DNA of 64,000 bases from Bacteroidota bacterium. Its GTDB lineage: Bacteria; Bacteroidota; Bacteroidia; UKL13-3. The notes beneath the pieces are model-generated. The model was not told the DNA's origin. It did no database searches and saw only the letters and a program-made list of their open reading frames with translations. Location of the stretch: the NCBI GenBank assembly GCA_013298895.1, contig JAAFJM010000003.1, forward strand, positions 186,001 to 250,000, written 5' to 3'. Made by a program: the position numbers and the translations under genes. This document shows positions 6,833 through 15,243 of the stretch, one piece after another (positions within the stretch are counted from its first letter, which is position 1; each line of letters opens with the position of its first letter).

Positions 6833-8824
6833 ATGAAAATACTATTTAAAATAATAACTTTTTCAATTTTTATATCTAATGCTTTTGGACAAGAAAACGA
6901 AAAATTATATCCCATTAAAAAGGGAATTCTTTGGGGTTATATAAACAAATTAGGTGCTACAGTTATTAAACCTCAATTTTTTTCGGTTGGAAAGTTTTCT
7001 GAAGGGTTAGCACCTGTTAGGCTGAAGGGAACTTATGGCTACATTAATAAAACAGGCACTTTTATTATATCCTCAAAATACGATTTGGCTTTTGATTTTG
7101 AAAATGGAATTGCAAGAGTTTTTATAGATGGCAAAACCTTTTTTATTGATAAAACAGGAACTATTTTATTTCATCACGATTATGAAAGTATTACTACTTT
7201 TGGTAGCCGTTCGTTTGCTATTATTATTACTAAAACAGGTAAGTATGGAATCATTAACAGTAGTGGTAAACTAATAGTAGATACTTTATTTAAACGTATT
7301 CATCCTTTTGTAAATGGACTTGCAGTGGTTGAAGGGCTTAATCATTTACCATATACAAATGATACCTTAGAAAAAGTAAAATATGAAGTTGGAGTGATTG
7401 ACTCTATTGGAAATTGGATAGTGCCTTATGGACGCTATTCAAAAATTGAGGATTTTAAAAACCATTACGCAAAAGTTGGTCTCATACTTTCAGAAGAAAC
7501 CAATTATAAAGAGACAAACCATGAGGCCATCATTGATGAAAAAGGAAAGGAACGTTTTGTTATTCCTGTAAAAAAATTTGAATTTGATTACCACAATGAA
7601 GGTTTTTATAATGAGGTGGCTGTAGTAAAAATTTATTCTTTAGTTGAAGTTAATGTTCATGGGTGGACAACAAAGGTTGGAAAGGAACACATGGGTGTGA
7701 TAGACGTAAACGGAAATATATTATGTACCGATCTTAATTGGAAAGAACTTACTCCATTTACTTTTAATAGGGCTTTTGTGCTTGATGGAACAAACAAATG
7801 GAAATTGATTGATAAAAGTGGAACACAAATTGGTGATTCAAGCTTTGAGAAAATATTATTCAAAACATACAAAGGTGATCATGAAAATTTATTTACTGAT
7901 GGAAAAGCCTTAGTTAAATTTGCAAAGGGTTGGGTGGTTATTGATACAACAGGTAAAGTATTGACTGAACCAAAGTCTTTTAATGAAATAAAATATTTTG
8001 ATTTATTTAGAGTTGACAATGTTGTTTTTTTTGAAGATCATATAAGTTTTGATCGTTATAAATCAAACTATCTATATGGATTTTGGAATATAAGCAATGG
8101 CGTAATTATAAATCCCACATATCACGATATTGACGAAAAAAACATGAACAATGATTTGATTTACGTAATGAAAGATGGAAGAAAAGGATACATTTCTCAA
8201 AGTGGAAAAAAAATATGGCAAGAAGGTAAACCCAATAACCTACAAGATTTAAATATTGACCATCTAAATCGTGGTTATTATTATGCTTCTTCAAAAAACA
8301 TAAAAAAACTTGCAGGTTTTGGAGGTTGGGGTAAATCAAATAATCATTCAAAACCAGCATCAAAAAAAATACTCAAGCAAGGAAATCAACTTCAGTTAAT
8401 TATTGCACCTAATAAAAAAACAAAATGGAATGAAACCTATAGAGGAATGAAATTATTGGTGGTAAATGGTGCAAATGACACTATGTATTTTTCAGCACAA
8501 GACAGTAGGCTATATTTAAAAATGCAAGCACTAAACAAATATGGCGAATGGAAAGATATTGAATATTTACCAAATAGTTGGTGCGGGAACAGTTATCACA
8601 AATTATTTTTAGCACCTAACGAATATTGGGAATTTGCAACACCCATTTATCAAGGAGAATTTAAAACAAAACTTCGTGCACAATTATCTTTTGAAAAAGG
8701 TATAAAAGGAGAAAAAGATAATTTTTTATACAGCAATGAAATTGATGGATATATCAATCCAGGTCAGTTTTGGAATAAAAAAGAATATTATCCAAGAGGA
8801 ATAATGGATCCATACTTTGAATAA
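6833..8824 (+). CDS. WG-repeat protein, secreted
   Basis: A 663-residue protein with a signal peptide (IITFSIFISNAFGQ, cleavage near residue 19). From about 25 to 480 it is built of WG (KWG-like) beta repeats: LWGYINKLGATVIKPQF, YGYINKTGTFIISSKYD, FIDKTGTILFHHDY, YGIINSSGKLIVDTLF and others, each with a Gly-(Tyr/Val)-Ile-(Asn/Asp) core followed by a Gly and a hydrophobic strand. The last 180 residues are different and look like a separate beta-rich domain with no match I recognise. WG-repeat proteins are usually extracytoplasmic and of unknown role. No C-terminal T9SS sorting domain is evident. The gene stands alone, flanked by repeat-rich gaps. Confidence 0.75.
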   Translation: MKILFKIITFSIFISNAFGQENEKLYPIKKGILWGYINKLGATVIKPQFFSVGKFSEGLAPVRLKGTYGYINKTGTFIISSKYDLAFDFENGIARVFIDGKTFFIDKTGTILFHHDYESITTFGSRSFAIIITKTGKYGIINSSGKLIVDTLFKRIHPFVNGLAVVEGLNHLPYTNDTLEKVKYEVGVIDSIGNWIVPYGRYSKIEDFKNHYAKVGLILSEETNYKETNHEAIIDEKGKERFVIPVKKFEFDYHNEGFYNEVAVVKIYSLVEVNVHGWTTKVGKEHMGVIDVNGNILCTDLNWKELTPFTFNRAFVLDGTNKWKLIDKSGTQIGDSSFEKILFKTYKGDHENLFTDGKALVKFAKGWVVIDTTGKVLTEPKSFNEIKYFDLFRVDNVVFFEDHISFDRYKSNYLYGFWNISNGVIINPTYHDIDEKNMNNDLIYVMKDGRKGYISQSGKKIWQEGKPNNLQDLNIDHLNRGYYYASSKNIKKLAGFGGWGKSNNHSKPASKKILKQGNQLQLIIAPNKKTKWNETYRGMKLLVVNGANDTMYFSAQDSRLYLKMQALNKYGEWKDIEYLPNSWCGNSYHKLFLAPNEYWEFATPIYQGEFKTKLRAQLSFEKGIKGEKDNFLYSNEIDGYINPGQFWNKKEYYPRGIMDPYFE

Positions 8825-9551
8825 TTAAAAAAAGCAATTTTAACCAATTGGGTTTGGGTAAGGACACATAATAAATACAACGTTATTAATAAACTTTGTT
8901 TATTTAAATGACTTAAGCCTTGTTAGAAAAGCCTTCCCCAAACACTATTAAAAGAATAATTTATTTTTGGTTATACTTCACTTAAATACTCATAATGGCG
9001 TATATGTAAACTTTACAATTAGCGCGAAACTTGAATTTTAACAATAAGCATTTCAAAACATCCCCCTTTGCCGAAAGCTTTCGGCACCCTTCGCCAACAC
9101 ACAAGTCCAAGTCACGCTAAAAGCATAAGGGAATTGTTCCCGAACAGTTAAGTCTGCATCATGGCAAAAATCTTAATCAATCACGCAATGCGCGACATAG
9201 TTCAGACAATAAAAATAAGGAAAAATGAACAATAAATTTTTTAAGGTTAACCACATTATTTGTAACATAAAAATTACGTTAATGTAATTTCCAAGTAAAA
9301 TTATATGATAAAACTTACAAAACTAAAAAACTAAAAAATTGTAAAACCAACACAATTTAATGATAATCAGTTATTTGAAAAATAAGGAGCGAAATATAAA
9401 AATAAATTTCAAATATTTCAATACCACTCATAAAACTATTTAAAAAAAAGCAAGTTGTAATTTTCATTGGAGTCCAGAAACCAAATTTAAAAACGGGGAG
9501 AATCTGAAAATCCATAAGAGTAGGACAAACTTAAAATCTTTAATTTATTAC
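8825..9551. other. Gene-free region upstream of the rhodopsin gene
   Basis: About 727 bases with no credible coding frame. The middle carries a dispersed repeat copy (9041-9155) and a short related stretch (9170-9215) with TTCAGACAATAAA. The 330 bases before the rhodopsin start are AT-rich and must hold its promoter. I could not identify a convincing TTG/TAnnTTTG pair, so none is called. Confidence 0.6.
9041..9155 (+). repeat. Dispersed CCCCCTT/AAGGGGG-type repeat, copy 2 (diverged)
   Basis: It shares ACAATAAGCATTTCAAAACA, TCCCCCTTTG, ACACAAGTCCAAGTCACG and AAGGGAATTGTTCCCGAACA with copies 1 and 3. It carries an extra perfect 16-base palindrome, GCCGAAAGCTTTCGGC, at about 9070-9085 in the loop. 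The left-hand GGGAAACTTTTG block has decayed. Confidence 0.6.
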
Positions 9552-10268
9552 ATGGAGCATTTAAAAATTGCGAGCGATAATTACGTGGCGTTCACGTTTT
9601 TTATCGGAACAATGGCCATGATGGCCGCATCAGTTTTTTTCTTTTTTGAGTTAGGTAATACTTCTCAAAAATGGAGAACATCAGTTTTAGTTTCAGGGCT
9701 AATTACCTTTATTGCAGCAGTACACTACTACTACATGAGAGGTTACAATTTAGCCACAGGAGATTCACCAACATTTTTTAGGTATGTTGATTGGATTTTA
9801 ACAGTGCCTTTGATGTGTGTTGAGTTCTACTTAATTACCAAAAAAGCAGGTGCTAAAGTTTCATTATTATGGAAACTAATTGCAGCCTCACTAGTAATGT
9901 TAGTTACAGGCTATTTTGGTGAAACAATCGACAGAGGAAACAGTGTATTATGGGGTGTTATTTCAGGAGCAGCTTATTTTTACATTGCTTACCTAATTTG
10001 GTTTGGCGAAGTAGCTAACTTAGCACAATCTGCAGGACCACAAGTGGCAAAAGCAACAAGAGTTTTGGCTTGGTTTGTATTAGTTGGATGGGCAATTTAT
10101 CCTTTGGGTTACATTTTAGGAACTCCAGGTGGATTATTCGGAATTCAATTGGTTTCAGATCCTGCTGCAGCTTCGCATGCCATGGATATTGTTTACAATA
10201 TTGCAGATGCCATCAATAAAATTGGATTTGGTTTAGTTATTTACTCTTTAAGTAGAAACGAAGACTAA
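9552..10268 (+). CDS. Proteorhodopsin, light-driven outward proton pump, green-tuned
   Basis: A 238-residue, seven-helix rhodopsin. Helix C reads FRYVDWILTVPLMCVEFYL and gives the proton-pump triad Asp80 (acceptor), Thr84 and Glu91 (donor), equivalent to 97/101/108 of marine proteorhodopsin. Met88 sits at the colour-tuning position 105, which in flavobacterial pumps goes with green absorption. His58 in helix B (AAVHYYYMR) matches the conserved His partnering the acceptor. Helix G has DAINKIGFG with Lys223 as the retinal Schiff-base lysine. Length is normal for the family. The gene is followed by a strong hairpin and then by the retinal-forming CrtY-Blh fusion on the same strand. It should export protons across the inner membrane in light. 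Confidence 0.96.
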   Translation: MEHLKIASDNYVAFTFFIGTMAMMAASVFFFFELGNTSQKWRTSVLVSGLITFIAAVHYYYMRGYNLATGDSPTFFRYVDWILTVPLMCVEFYLITKKAGAKVSLLWKLIAASLVMLVTGYFGETIDRGNSVLWGVISGAAYFYIAYLIWFGEVANLAQSAGPQVAKATRVLAWFVLVGWAIYPLGYILGTPGGLFGIQLVSDPAAASHAMDIVYNIADAINKIGFGLVIYSLSRNED

Positions 10269-10284
10269 ATTTTTACTATCAATC

Positions 10285-10325
10285 AAAAAAAGGGATTCTA
10301 TGATTTTTATAGATTCCCTTTTTTT
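10285..10325 (+). terminator. Rho-independent terminator after the rhodopsin gene
   Basis: Arms of 17 bases (10285-10301 and 10309-10325) pair with one mismatch around a 7-base loop, with GGGA/TCCC in the middle and an A tract opposite a T tract, so it could work in both directions. It lies between the rhodopsin stop and the start of crtY-blh. The second gene may be reached by read-through or have its own promoter. Confidence 0.85.
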
Positions 10326-10340
10326 ATAAAAAAATGCATC

Positions 10341-12359
10341 GTGTTAACAAAATCAAAATTACCTGTTATTGATTATCTGTTTGCTGGTGGCGGTGCTTCT
10401 GCTACGCTATTACTCATGCAAATGGAAAAACAAAATCTGCTAACAGGTAAAAGTATTGTTATTATTGAACCAGATGCAAAAACCCTTAACGATAAAACTT
10501 ATTGCTTTTGGGAAAATGCCAACGACAACCTAGTTAACACTTGTAAGCATTTAATTAGCAAACAATGGCAAAAAGTAAGTGTAAACCAAAATACACCAGA
10601 AGCCTTATTACCAATGGAATATTTCCATATTTCGAGTGTTGATTTATACAACGAATTACAAAAAATAATTGTCCGAAACAACATCAAAAAAATAAGTTCT
10701 TATGTAAAAGAATTACTACCCATTGAAGATAATATAAAGGTAATTACCAACGAGGAAACATTTACCGCAAAAATGGTTTTTGATAGCCGGCCTCCACAGT
10801 TTAGTTTACCTAAAAAAAATGAAGCACATTTATTTCAATCATTTTTAGGATACTTAATTGAATTAGATACACCAATAGCAGACTACAGCTGTGTAGATTT
10901 GATGGATTTTGAAGTAGAACAACTTGGATTCACTCAATTTATGTATGTGCTTCCATTTAGTGATAACAAAATATTAGTTGAACTTACTCGTTTTGGCGAA
11001 AAGGTGATTGACCCAAATGAAGCACAAACCATTTTACAACAATATATTACTAAAAGATTTGGAACTTTTACCATTATAGAAACAGAAAAAGGCTGTATTC
11101 CAATGAGTACAGCAAAAATAGAACCTACTCTTTTAAAAAAAGTTATTCCAATTGGAGCAAAAGCATCTGCCATTAAACCAAGTACAGGTTATGCATTTAA
11201 AAACATGTTTAAGCATGCTTCTCAAATATGTATGTGTTTAAAAAATGGTAAGCACCCAAAGGCATTACCCATTAACTTAAAGTATAAATTTTACGATAGA
11301 TTACTATTACTCATTTTAAGTAAACAACCCGTAAAAGGAAAGCCAATTTTTATGGCATTATTTGAAAAAAATAAAGCGCTTAAAGTGATGAAATTTCTGG
11401 ACGAAAAAACAACGCTTTGGCAAGATATAAAAATACTTTCTACCTTACAGTTTGCTCCATTTTTTAAATCATTAGGTTGGCATATTTCATTTAAGTTAAC
11501 ACAATTGGTACTTCCTTTATTGGTTTTATTTTTTTCAATTCTATTACTATTTGTAAATAACAACAATACTCATTTATTAACTTTAGTTGAACCATTTTTA
11601 CTATTGATTGGATTGTTTTTTATAGGCATACCTCATGGAGCATTAGATTATGTGCTTGAAAGTGGGAATATTAAAAGTAAGGTAAGTATTGCTTTTATTG
11701 TTAAATACCTAGGATTTGCTTTTATCTATTTACTAGTTTGGCTGTTTTTTCCCAATTTAGCTTTATTTATTTTTTTACTCTTTTCAGCATGGCATTTTGG
11801 TCAAGCCGATATGCAACAATGGCAATCAAAAAGTAATAGCACTTATAAAAATATTATTTGGGGTATTACTCTATTAGTTATTCTTTTATTGGGTCATGTC
11901 AGTGAAACCAATCAAATCCTAAGCAATTTAAATGTATATATTTTTAAAATAAGTAATTTACAAGGTAAATACATTTGTTATTTATTAATATCAATTGCAC
12001 TTGCGTGGGCAATATTGGAGAAAAATTTAGCCATGTTAATCAGTATTATTACTATTTCCATTTGTATACAACTTCCATTAATTACCTCATTTGGTTTGTA
12101 TTTTATTGGCCAGCATAGTTTAAATGGTTGGATGCATTTAAAACAAGGATTGAATACAAACAATAAAACATTATTTATAAAAGCATTGCCATTTACATTA
12201 GGTGCATTTTTATTATTTGGTATTTTACAACTACTAAGAAATACGAGCTTAAACCAGCAATTTGATAAAAGTTTGATACCTACTTTTTTTATTTTTATTT
12301 CATGTATCAGCTTTCCACATGTAATTGCAATGAATCATTTTTATAAAAAATATTTGTAG
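10341..12359 (+). CDS. Fused lycopene beta-cyclase (CrtY) and beta-carotene 15,15'-dioxygenase (Brp/Blh)
   Basis: A 672-residue, two-domain protein. Residues 1 to about 300 are a lycopene cyclase of the CrtY type: a dinucleotide-binding start (VIDYLFAGGGASATLLL), DKTYCFWEN, PMEYFHISS and GCIPMSTAK. It closes lycopene to beta-carotene. From about residue 385 the protein is a polytopic Brp/Blh enzyme, with GIPHGALDYV (His432), AWHFGQAD (His485), GQHSLNGWMHL (His592) and a final FPHVIAMNHFY. These histidines bind the iron that cleaves beta-carotene to two retinals. The start is GTG at 10341. The ATG at 10334 is out of frame. The product can supply retinal to the rhodopsin just upstream. No crtE, crtB or crtI is in the window. 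The fusion of two steps usually coded separately is the notable point. Confidence 0.92.
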   Translation: MLTKSKLPVIDYLFAGGGASATLLLMQMEKQNLLTGKSIVIIEPDAKTLNDKTYCFWENANDNLVNTCKHLISKQWQKVSVNQNTPEALLPMEYFHISSVDLYNELQKIIVRNNIKKISSYVKELLPIEDNIKVITNEETFTAKMVFDSRPPQFSLPKKNEAHLFQSFLGYLIELDTPIADYSCVDLMDFEVEQLGFTQFMYVLPFSDNKILVELTRFGEKVIDPNEAQTILQQYITKRFGTFTIIETEKGCIPMSTAKIEPTLLKKVIPIGAKASAIKPSTGYAFKNMFKHASQICMCLKNGKHPKALPINLKYKFYDRLLLLILSKQPVKGKPIFMALFEKNKALKVMKFLDEKTTLWQDIKILSTLQFAPFFKSLGWHISFKLTQLVLPLLVLFFSILLLFVNNNNTHLLTLVEPFLLLIGLFFIGIPHGALDYVLESGNIKSKVSIAFIVKYLGFAFIYLLVWLFFPNLALFIFLLFSAWHFGQADMQQWQSKSNSTYKNIIWGITLLVILLLGHVSETNQILSNLNVYIFKISNLQGKYICYLLISIALAWAILEKNLAMLISIITISICIQLPLITSFGLYFIGQHSLNGWMHLKQGLNTNNKTLFIKALPFTLGAFLLFGILQLLRNTSLNQQFDKSLIPTFFIFISCISFPHVIAMNHFYKKYL

Positions 12360-12384
12360 CGATTTTAGTTCATATTTGTTCGCC

Positions 12385-12418
12385 CTTGTTGGTGTTTTAG
12401 CGAAGCGGCACCAACAAG
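12385..12418. repeat. Hairpin downstream of crtY-blh, possible terminator
   Basis: CTTGTTGGTG (12385-12394) pairs perfectly with CACCAACAAG (12409-12418) around a 14-base loop. It lies 26 bases after the crtY-blh stop. No T run follows, so it may be a repeat or mRNA-stabilising structure instead of a classical terminator. Confidence 0.5.
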
Positions 12419-12587
12419 AAATTAGTGTCGCCCCTATGGGGCTTTGGATTGATGGAGTGCTTGTTTTGTTATAATAGTTTCGCTCCTACGGAGCTTTTGG
12501 TATTTTCACCCTTTGTATTTTAGTACTTAGTTTTTGTAATTTAGTTAACCATCAAAAACAAACAAATAAATAATAGTTCAGACAATG

Positions 12588-12692
12588 TGCGGGAAACTTT
12601 TGTATATATAACAAGCATTTCAGTACATCCCCCTCCCCCCTTCTCTTACGCACAAGTCCAATTCACAAGGGGGAATTGTTCCCGCCCAGTTT
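12588..12692 (+). repeat. Dispersed CCCCCTT/AAGGGGG repeat, copy 3
   Basis: It has GCGGGAAACTTTTG, AACAAGCATTTCAGTACATC, CCCCCTCCCCCCTTC, CACAAGTCCAATTCACAAGG and GGGAATTGTTCCCG in the same order as copies 1 and 2. TAGTTCAGACAAT just before it (12572-12584) is a word shared with the other repeat-rich gaps. Confidence 0.65.
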
Positions 12693-12763
12693 TGAAAAGC
12701 AACAAACTATTTTCAATAGTTTATGATTTACTAAAAATATAAAAAATGTAGCGAGCGTTGGGC

Positions 12764-12833
12764 AGACAATAAAGCGGGCCGTGCTTCTGTCCCGAAAGCT
12801 TTCGGGATGTGGGAGGATAGCTTTTTATTGTCT
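12764..12833 (+). repeat. Short dispersed repeat with terminal inverted repeats, copy B
   Basis: A 70-base element bounded by AGACAATAAAGC and GCTTTTTATTGTCT (inverted). Inside are AGCGGGCC, a perfect palindrome CCCGAAAGCTTTCGGG (12791-12806), and ATGTGGGAGGATAGC. The block order matches the copy at 255-305 on the other strand. A small hairpin, GTCCTGC/GCAGGAC, follows at about 12835-12851. Confidence 0.6.
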
Positions 12834-12849
12834 AGTCCTGCAAGGCAGG

Positions 12850-12903
12850 ACATACTTTGAAGTTTATACTGAGCGCAGCCGAAGTAGCAATGCAAAAAGT
12901 ATG
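12850..12903. repeat. Short inverted-repeat element
   Basis: CATACTTT and AAAGTATG form 8-base inverted ends around ACTGAGCGCAGCCGAAGT, a word of the type often dispersed in Bacteroidota intergenic regions. It is contiguous with the copy B element and no gene overlaps it. Confidence 0.4.
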
Positions 12904-12920
12904 AAGAAAAAAAGTGTACG

Positions 12921-13100
12921 GGAAACTTAGCGTAATCTGCGCTATCTGCGGGAAACTTTTTTAGTGCTTTCACACCTTGCGTGACTTAGTTCAAACCTTA
13001 GAACAACCCACCCCTAACCCCTCCAAGGAGGGGAATTGCTTAGTGGTAAAATCAAAATTATCAATCACGTAAGACGTGACATGGTTCAGACAATAAACAA
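12921..13100 (+). repeat. Composite repeat region, diverged copy 4
   Basis: It repeats CGGGAAACTT twice (with ATCTGCG words as in copy 1), then has ACCCCTAACCCCTCC with AAGGAGGGGAATTG (pairing arms), then TCACGTAAGACGTGA (perfect 6-bp arms), and TGGTTCAGACAATAAAC. The blocks parallel those of copies 1-3 and of 9170-9215. Confidence 0.5.
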
Positions 13101-13102
13101 AA

Positions 13103-13139
13103 AAAACTTTGTCAAAGTTTAGTGCTCTGACAAAGTTTT
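13103..13139. repeat. Perfect 12-bp stem-loop
   Basis: AAAACTTTGTCA (13103-13114) pairs with TGACAAAGTTTT (13128-13139). The A tract and T tract at the outer ends would let it terminate transcription in either direction. It lies about 150 bases downstream of the OmpA-family gene's stop and could end that operon. Confidence 0.5.
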
Positions 13140-13287
13140 GGAAGTTATTACTAATACAATAAAATTTATTTTAGCATTTTATTCTAATTGGTATTCGTTT
13201 CGGCTTCGCTCAACGACCGCGTGCATTGAGGCAAATTTGAAAAATTTCAGATGGAATGTAATTCTATTAAATAAACGAAATTAAATA

Positions 13288-15207
13288 TTAATACCTTAAA
13301 ATGGTAAATACTGTTTTTCGAGCTTCTTGGTATTGAGCTTCGGTACATTCTGTTATGGCATTGTTCTCGCATGGGCAATCAGAAGAGTTTTTAACTTCGC
13401 CATAGCCTTTTCCAAATATGCGCGAAGGTTTGGAAATTCTACTTTTTATATATTTAGCCGATGCTTTGGCTCTGCTATCTGATAGAATTTGATTGTATTT
13501 TTCGCTTGCTCTACAATCAGTAAAACTGCTTAACTCTACCCTCATTTTTGGATATTCGTTCATAATGGCTACAATTTTATCTAACTCTACTTTGGCATCT
13601 TCTCTTATGGTAGATTTATTTAAATCGAAAAAGATTTCGTTTAACTCTAATATTTTAGCTAAATCAGCTTTGGGTTTTATTTGCTCTTTTATTGGTATTT
13701 TAGTTAAAATAATATCCGCTTTTACAATCAATTCAGTGCCTAAAGTGGTAGCAAAAGCATTGCCATCAGCAAAAGTTTCTTTTACAGCTACTAATTTAAA
13801 ATTACTATTATTAGCAGCTTTAAATATAAAGGCTCCATCTTCTTTTGTGATAACAGAATCAATAACGAGGTCTTTATCGTTATACAACTTAACAAACGAT
13901 TTAGGAATGGGATTACCATTTTTTTGTAATACCACACCTTGTATTCTTTTATCTATTTTTTGAATACTGAATGAATACATATCGTCAGTTCCTTTGCCTC
14001 CTGGCCTGTTTGATGAAAAATAACCTGTTGACATTTTATCATTGGCAATAGCCGAAATATCATCAAAACGAGAGTTTAAAGGCGCTCCCACATTTATTAT
14101 TTTACCTATTTTATCATCGCGTATTTCGCAAATAAAAATATCCAATCCACCTAAACCATAACGTCCATCAGAAGTAAAAAATAACATCATGCTATTTTCT
14201 TCGTAAAATGGAAATAACTCATCTCCTTCTGTATTAATTTGATTGCCCAAGTTAACAGGCTTTGACCATATACCACTGCCATCTTTGGTAGTTTTATAAA
14301 TATCCGATCCTCCAAAACCTCCAGGCATATCGCTTATAAAATACATGGTATTAGCGGCAGCATTAAAACAAGGATGTCCAACTGAATAACCAATGCTATT
14401 GTATGCAAAAGGTGTTGGTGTTGACCATTTACCATCGCTATAATCGCTAAAAAATATTTGAAGTTCTACAATTCTATCCTTGCTTTTATCGTGGTAGTTA
14501 TTTCGTGTAAAAGCCATGGTAGTTCCTGTTTTGGAGAAAGTAGCAGGACCATCGTGCATTTTACCATTGATGTTTTTATCAAAATTTACAATATTGGTTA
14601 ATTGGGTTTTATCAATATCTGCCATGTATAAATCCAAGTAAGGTTCATTGTGCCAATTATCTTCTTTGCTAAAAACTTTTTTATTTCTACTTGAAGTGAA
14701 TACAATTTTGTCTTTATAATACGTTGGACCAAAATCTACTTCATTGGTATTCAGGTTAAGCATTTCTATTTTAAAAACCTTACTATCTTGGCTCCAATTA
14801 TTGTATTCATTTTTATTAGCTAAATAATCAATTGCCCTTAAATCAGTTGGTTTTACTTGCGCAAATTTATCCATCCAATAAAGGTTTTCTGCATATTTAT
14901 TATTCATTTTTAAAGTCATGGCATAATTTATATAATCTTCAGGAATTAAACCTGAACCATTGATAATATATGTACTATAAACCGAATCAGCCGCTTGGTT
15001 ATTATCCATTTTATGGTAAGCCATTGCTAATTTACGTTTGCCATCTAAAGTTAAATTTTCTGCTTTACTGTAAGCAATTATAGCATCGGAATACGAATAA
15101 CTAAAAGAGTATTTATCGCCTTGTATTTCCTTGCTCGACTTTTGCTGCGCCAATAATTGAAAACTGAATAAAAGAAAACAGATAATGGGTATAATTTTAT
15201 TTTTCAT
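13288..15207 (-). CDS. OmpA-family protein with PD40 propeller, T9SS-associated (SprE/PorE-like)
   Basis: A 639-residue protein. It has a signal peptide (IIPIICFLLFSFQLLAQ), TPR-like helices at about 25-135, and a WD40-like PD40 beta-propeller at about 160-410 with repeats such as VFTSSRNKK, MYFISDMPGGFGGSDIYK, LFFTSDGRYGLGGLDIF and GYFSSNRPGGKGTDDMYSF. A carboxypeptidase-regulatory-like fold lies at about 420-500 (IQGVVLQKNGNPIPKSFVKL). An OmpA peptidoglycan-binding domain closes it at about 525-639. Proteins of this plan are paired with PorP/SprF in type IX modules and may tether surface cargo or the machine to peptidoglycan. It is third in the adhesin-PorP-OmpA operon, 36 bases after the PorP gene. 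The exact role here is inferred. Confidence 0.85.
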   Translation of the reverse strand: MKNKIIPIICFLLFSFQLLAQQKSSKEIQGDKYSFSYSYSDAIIAYSKAENLTLDGKRKLAMAYHKMDNNQAADSVYSTYIINGSGLIPEDYINYAMTLKMNNKYAENLYWMDKFAQVKPTDLRAIDYLANKNEYNNWSQDSKVFKIEMLNLNTNEVDFGPTYYKDKIVFTSSRNKKVFSKEDNWHNEPYLDLYMADIDKTQLTNIVNFDKNINGKMHDGPATFSKTGTTMAFTRNNYHDKSKDRIVELQIFFSDYSDGKWSTPTPFAYNSIGYSVGHPCFNAAANTMYFISDMPGGFGGSDIYKTTKDGSGIWSKPVNLGNQINTEGDELFPFYEENSMMLFFTSDGRYGLGGLDIFICEIRDDKIGKIINVGAPLNSRFDDISAIANDKMSTGYFSSNRPGGKGTDDMYSFSIQKIDKRIQGVVLQKNGNPIPKSFVKLYNDKDLVIDSVITKEDGAFIFKAANNSNFKLVAVKETFADGNAFATTLGTELIVKADIILTKIPIKEQIKPKADLAKILELNEIFFDLNKSTIREDAKVELDKIVAIMNEYPKMRVELSSFTDCRASEKYNQILSDSRAKASAKYIKSRISKPSRIFGKGYGEVKNSSDCPCENNAITECTEAQYQEARKTVFTILRY

Positions 15208-15243
15208 GATATGTGGAATTAAATTTTTTGTGATTTAAAAATG

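Larger units (their letters stand above)
12360..13287. other. Gene-free, repeat-dense region
   Basis: About 930 bases without a credible gene, almost wholly built of repeat modules: a 10-bp hairpin (12385-12418), two small hairpins CCCCTATGGGG and GCTCCTACGGAGC (about 12434-12498), and the elements listed separately at 12588, 12764, 12850, 12921 and 13103. The 80-residue frame at 12731-12973 is repeat sequence. Confidence 0.7.

Noticed and set aside
9400-9551. Promoter of the rhodopsin gene (TAATTTTC near 9456)
   Set aside because: It resembles the Bacteroidota -7 box TAnnTTTG but the last base differs and no TTG lies at the right distance upstream.
12731-12973. 80-codon minus-strand frame
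   Set aside because: It spans two inverted-repeat elements and the GGGAAACTT words and shows no protein-like pattern, so it is repeat DNA.
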